Assembly (NCBI GenBank): GCA_031550975.1
Contig: JAVBOC010000005.1
Coordinates: forward strand, 1-64,000
Length of the DNA stretch: 64,000 bases
Source: UBA947 sp031550975
GTDB taxonomy: Bacteria > Cyanobacteriota > Vampirovibrionia > Gastranaerophilales > Gastranaerophilaceae
Reading direction: 5' to 3'
Shown: positions 63,671 to 64,000 of the stretch, in pieces
Layout: each line of letters starts with the position of its first letter
Position numbering within the stretch: position 1 is the stretch's first letter
Translations under genes and position numbers: made by a program
The notes under the pieces: model-generated
Seen by the model: only the letters and a program-made list of their open reading frames with translations
Told to the model about the DNA's origin: nothing
The model's database searches: none

Positions 63671-64000
63671 ATGATAGAATTGCTGATACTACATTCCATC
63701 CTAAAGCGTGAACTCACAATGTATGGGATTTCAAAATACATTGAAGAAAATTTTGGTGCTTATACCAATCCGAGTTTTGGTGCGATAAAACCGGCATTGC
63801 GCAGGCTGGAAGAAAAAGGCTTTTTGACCCTGCGTAAATCAATGTCAGAAGGCGGAAAATTATCAGTCTATTACACACTCACGGCTGGCGGAAAAGATGA
63901 ACTTGTGCGGCTTTTGTTGGAAGACCTGAGCGAAAACCCGCTGCAATTTATCTCTAACGCGCGCATAAAGCTCTCTTGCGCGGCTGTTTTGAATACCGAT
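63671..64000 (+). CDS. PadR-family transcriptional regulator (3' truncated by window end)
   Basis: 110 codons visible from the ATG at 63671, open to the window edge. The PadR winged helix is clear: LLILHSILKRELTMYGISKYIEENFG, PSFGAIKPALRRLEEKGFLTLRKSMSEGGKLSVYYTLTAGGKDEL. Such regulators usually repress stress or efflux genes. It is divergent from the MlaE-like operon, 51 bp apart, so it may control it. The visible protein already contains the whole DNA-binding domain. Confidence 0.88.
   Translation, partial: MIELLILHSILKRELTMYGISKYIEENFGAYTNPSFGAIKPALRRLEEKGFLTLRKSMSEGGKLSVYYTLTAGGKDELVRLLLEDLSENPLQFISNARIKLSCAAVLNTD

Overview
The window reads as a chromosomal segment of a low-to-medium GC, gene-dense bacterium. 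The best fit is a gut-type, non-photosynthetic cyanobacterial relative (Gastranaerophilales / Melainabacteria). This is an inference from remembered gene style, not from a search. It rests on several short pilin-like proteins with a GFTLAEVLI-type class III leader, many lineage-restricted proteins whose N-terminus carries a short F-G motif, anaerobic flavin enzymes (EtfAB plus an NfnA/SudB-like reductase) and standard-code RF2 with its programmed frameshift. I see no phage, IS element, CRISPR array, rRNA or tRNA.

Layout. 1-6650: small unknown genes, two tandem kinase-like proteins, a glycine-zipper envelope protein, a BlaI-type repressor and a serpin-like lipoprotein. 6.7-16.3 kb: radA, gap, a pilin-like lectin-fold candidate, a 936-residue M16 peptidase, and two XRE regulators each divergent from a small surface-type gene. 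16.4-24.5 kb (minus strand): purA-etfA-etfB-Cys protein, NfnA-like reductase, PfkB kinase, pnp. 25-29.1 kb: three tandem paralogues with a divided HNH-like motif. 29.1-38.6 kb: tsaB-tsaE, a diguanylate cyclase, yebC, glyS, a TM1266-like ACT protein, a 5'-nucleotidase-like enzyme, prfB. 38.6-50.3 kb: PHP phosphoesterase, rph, family-4 UDG, M16 peptidase, a nanE-ROK kinase pair, and the operon hyp-UbiA-lysA-cdaA-yitT. 50.3-64 kb: an envelope pair, pgpH-ybeY-dgkA, mazG, a broken gene, an aminotransferase, an MlaFE-like transporter and a truncated PadR regulator.

The most interesting pattern is a candidate regulon. Nine transcription units are preceded by TAGCAA, then 17-19 AT-rich bases, then a TTTAAT-like -10. 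Eight of the nine encode proteins with an N-terminal F-G motif (kinase-like pair, HNH-like trio, a large coiled-coil membrane protein, several small proteins). The ninth is a gene interrupted by a stop codon. Shared promoter plus shared N-terminus suggests a co-regulated and perhaps co-targeted protein set.

The second theme is repeats. At least five families of short dispersed elements fill intergenic space: an 88-bp double hairpin, a CATTCTGAG/CATGACG element, GGTTGAA heptamers, TTAGTCAC repeats and CTAGTCCC repeats. Some sit in frame inside conserved genes (purA, glyS, ybeY, a PHP gene). Many promoters place the -10 only 5-9 nt before the start codon, pointing to frequent leaderless mRNAs. 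c-di-AMP synthesis (cdaA) and degradation (pgpH) are both encoded here, as are two lysine/peptidoglycan enzymes (lysA and a DapL-like aminotransferase).
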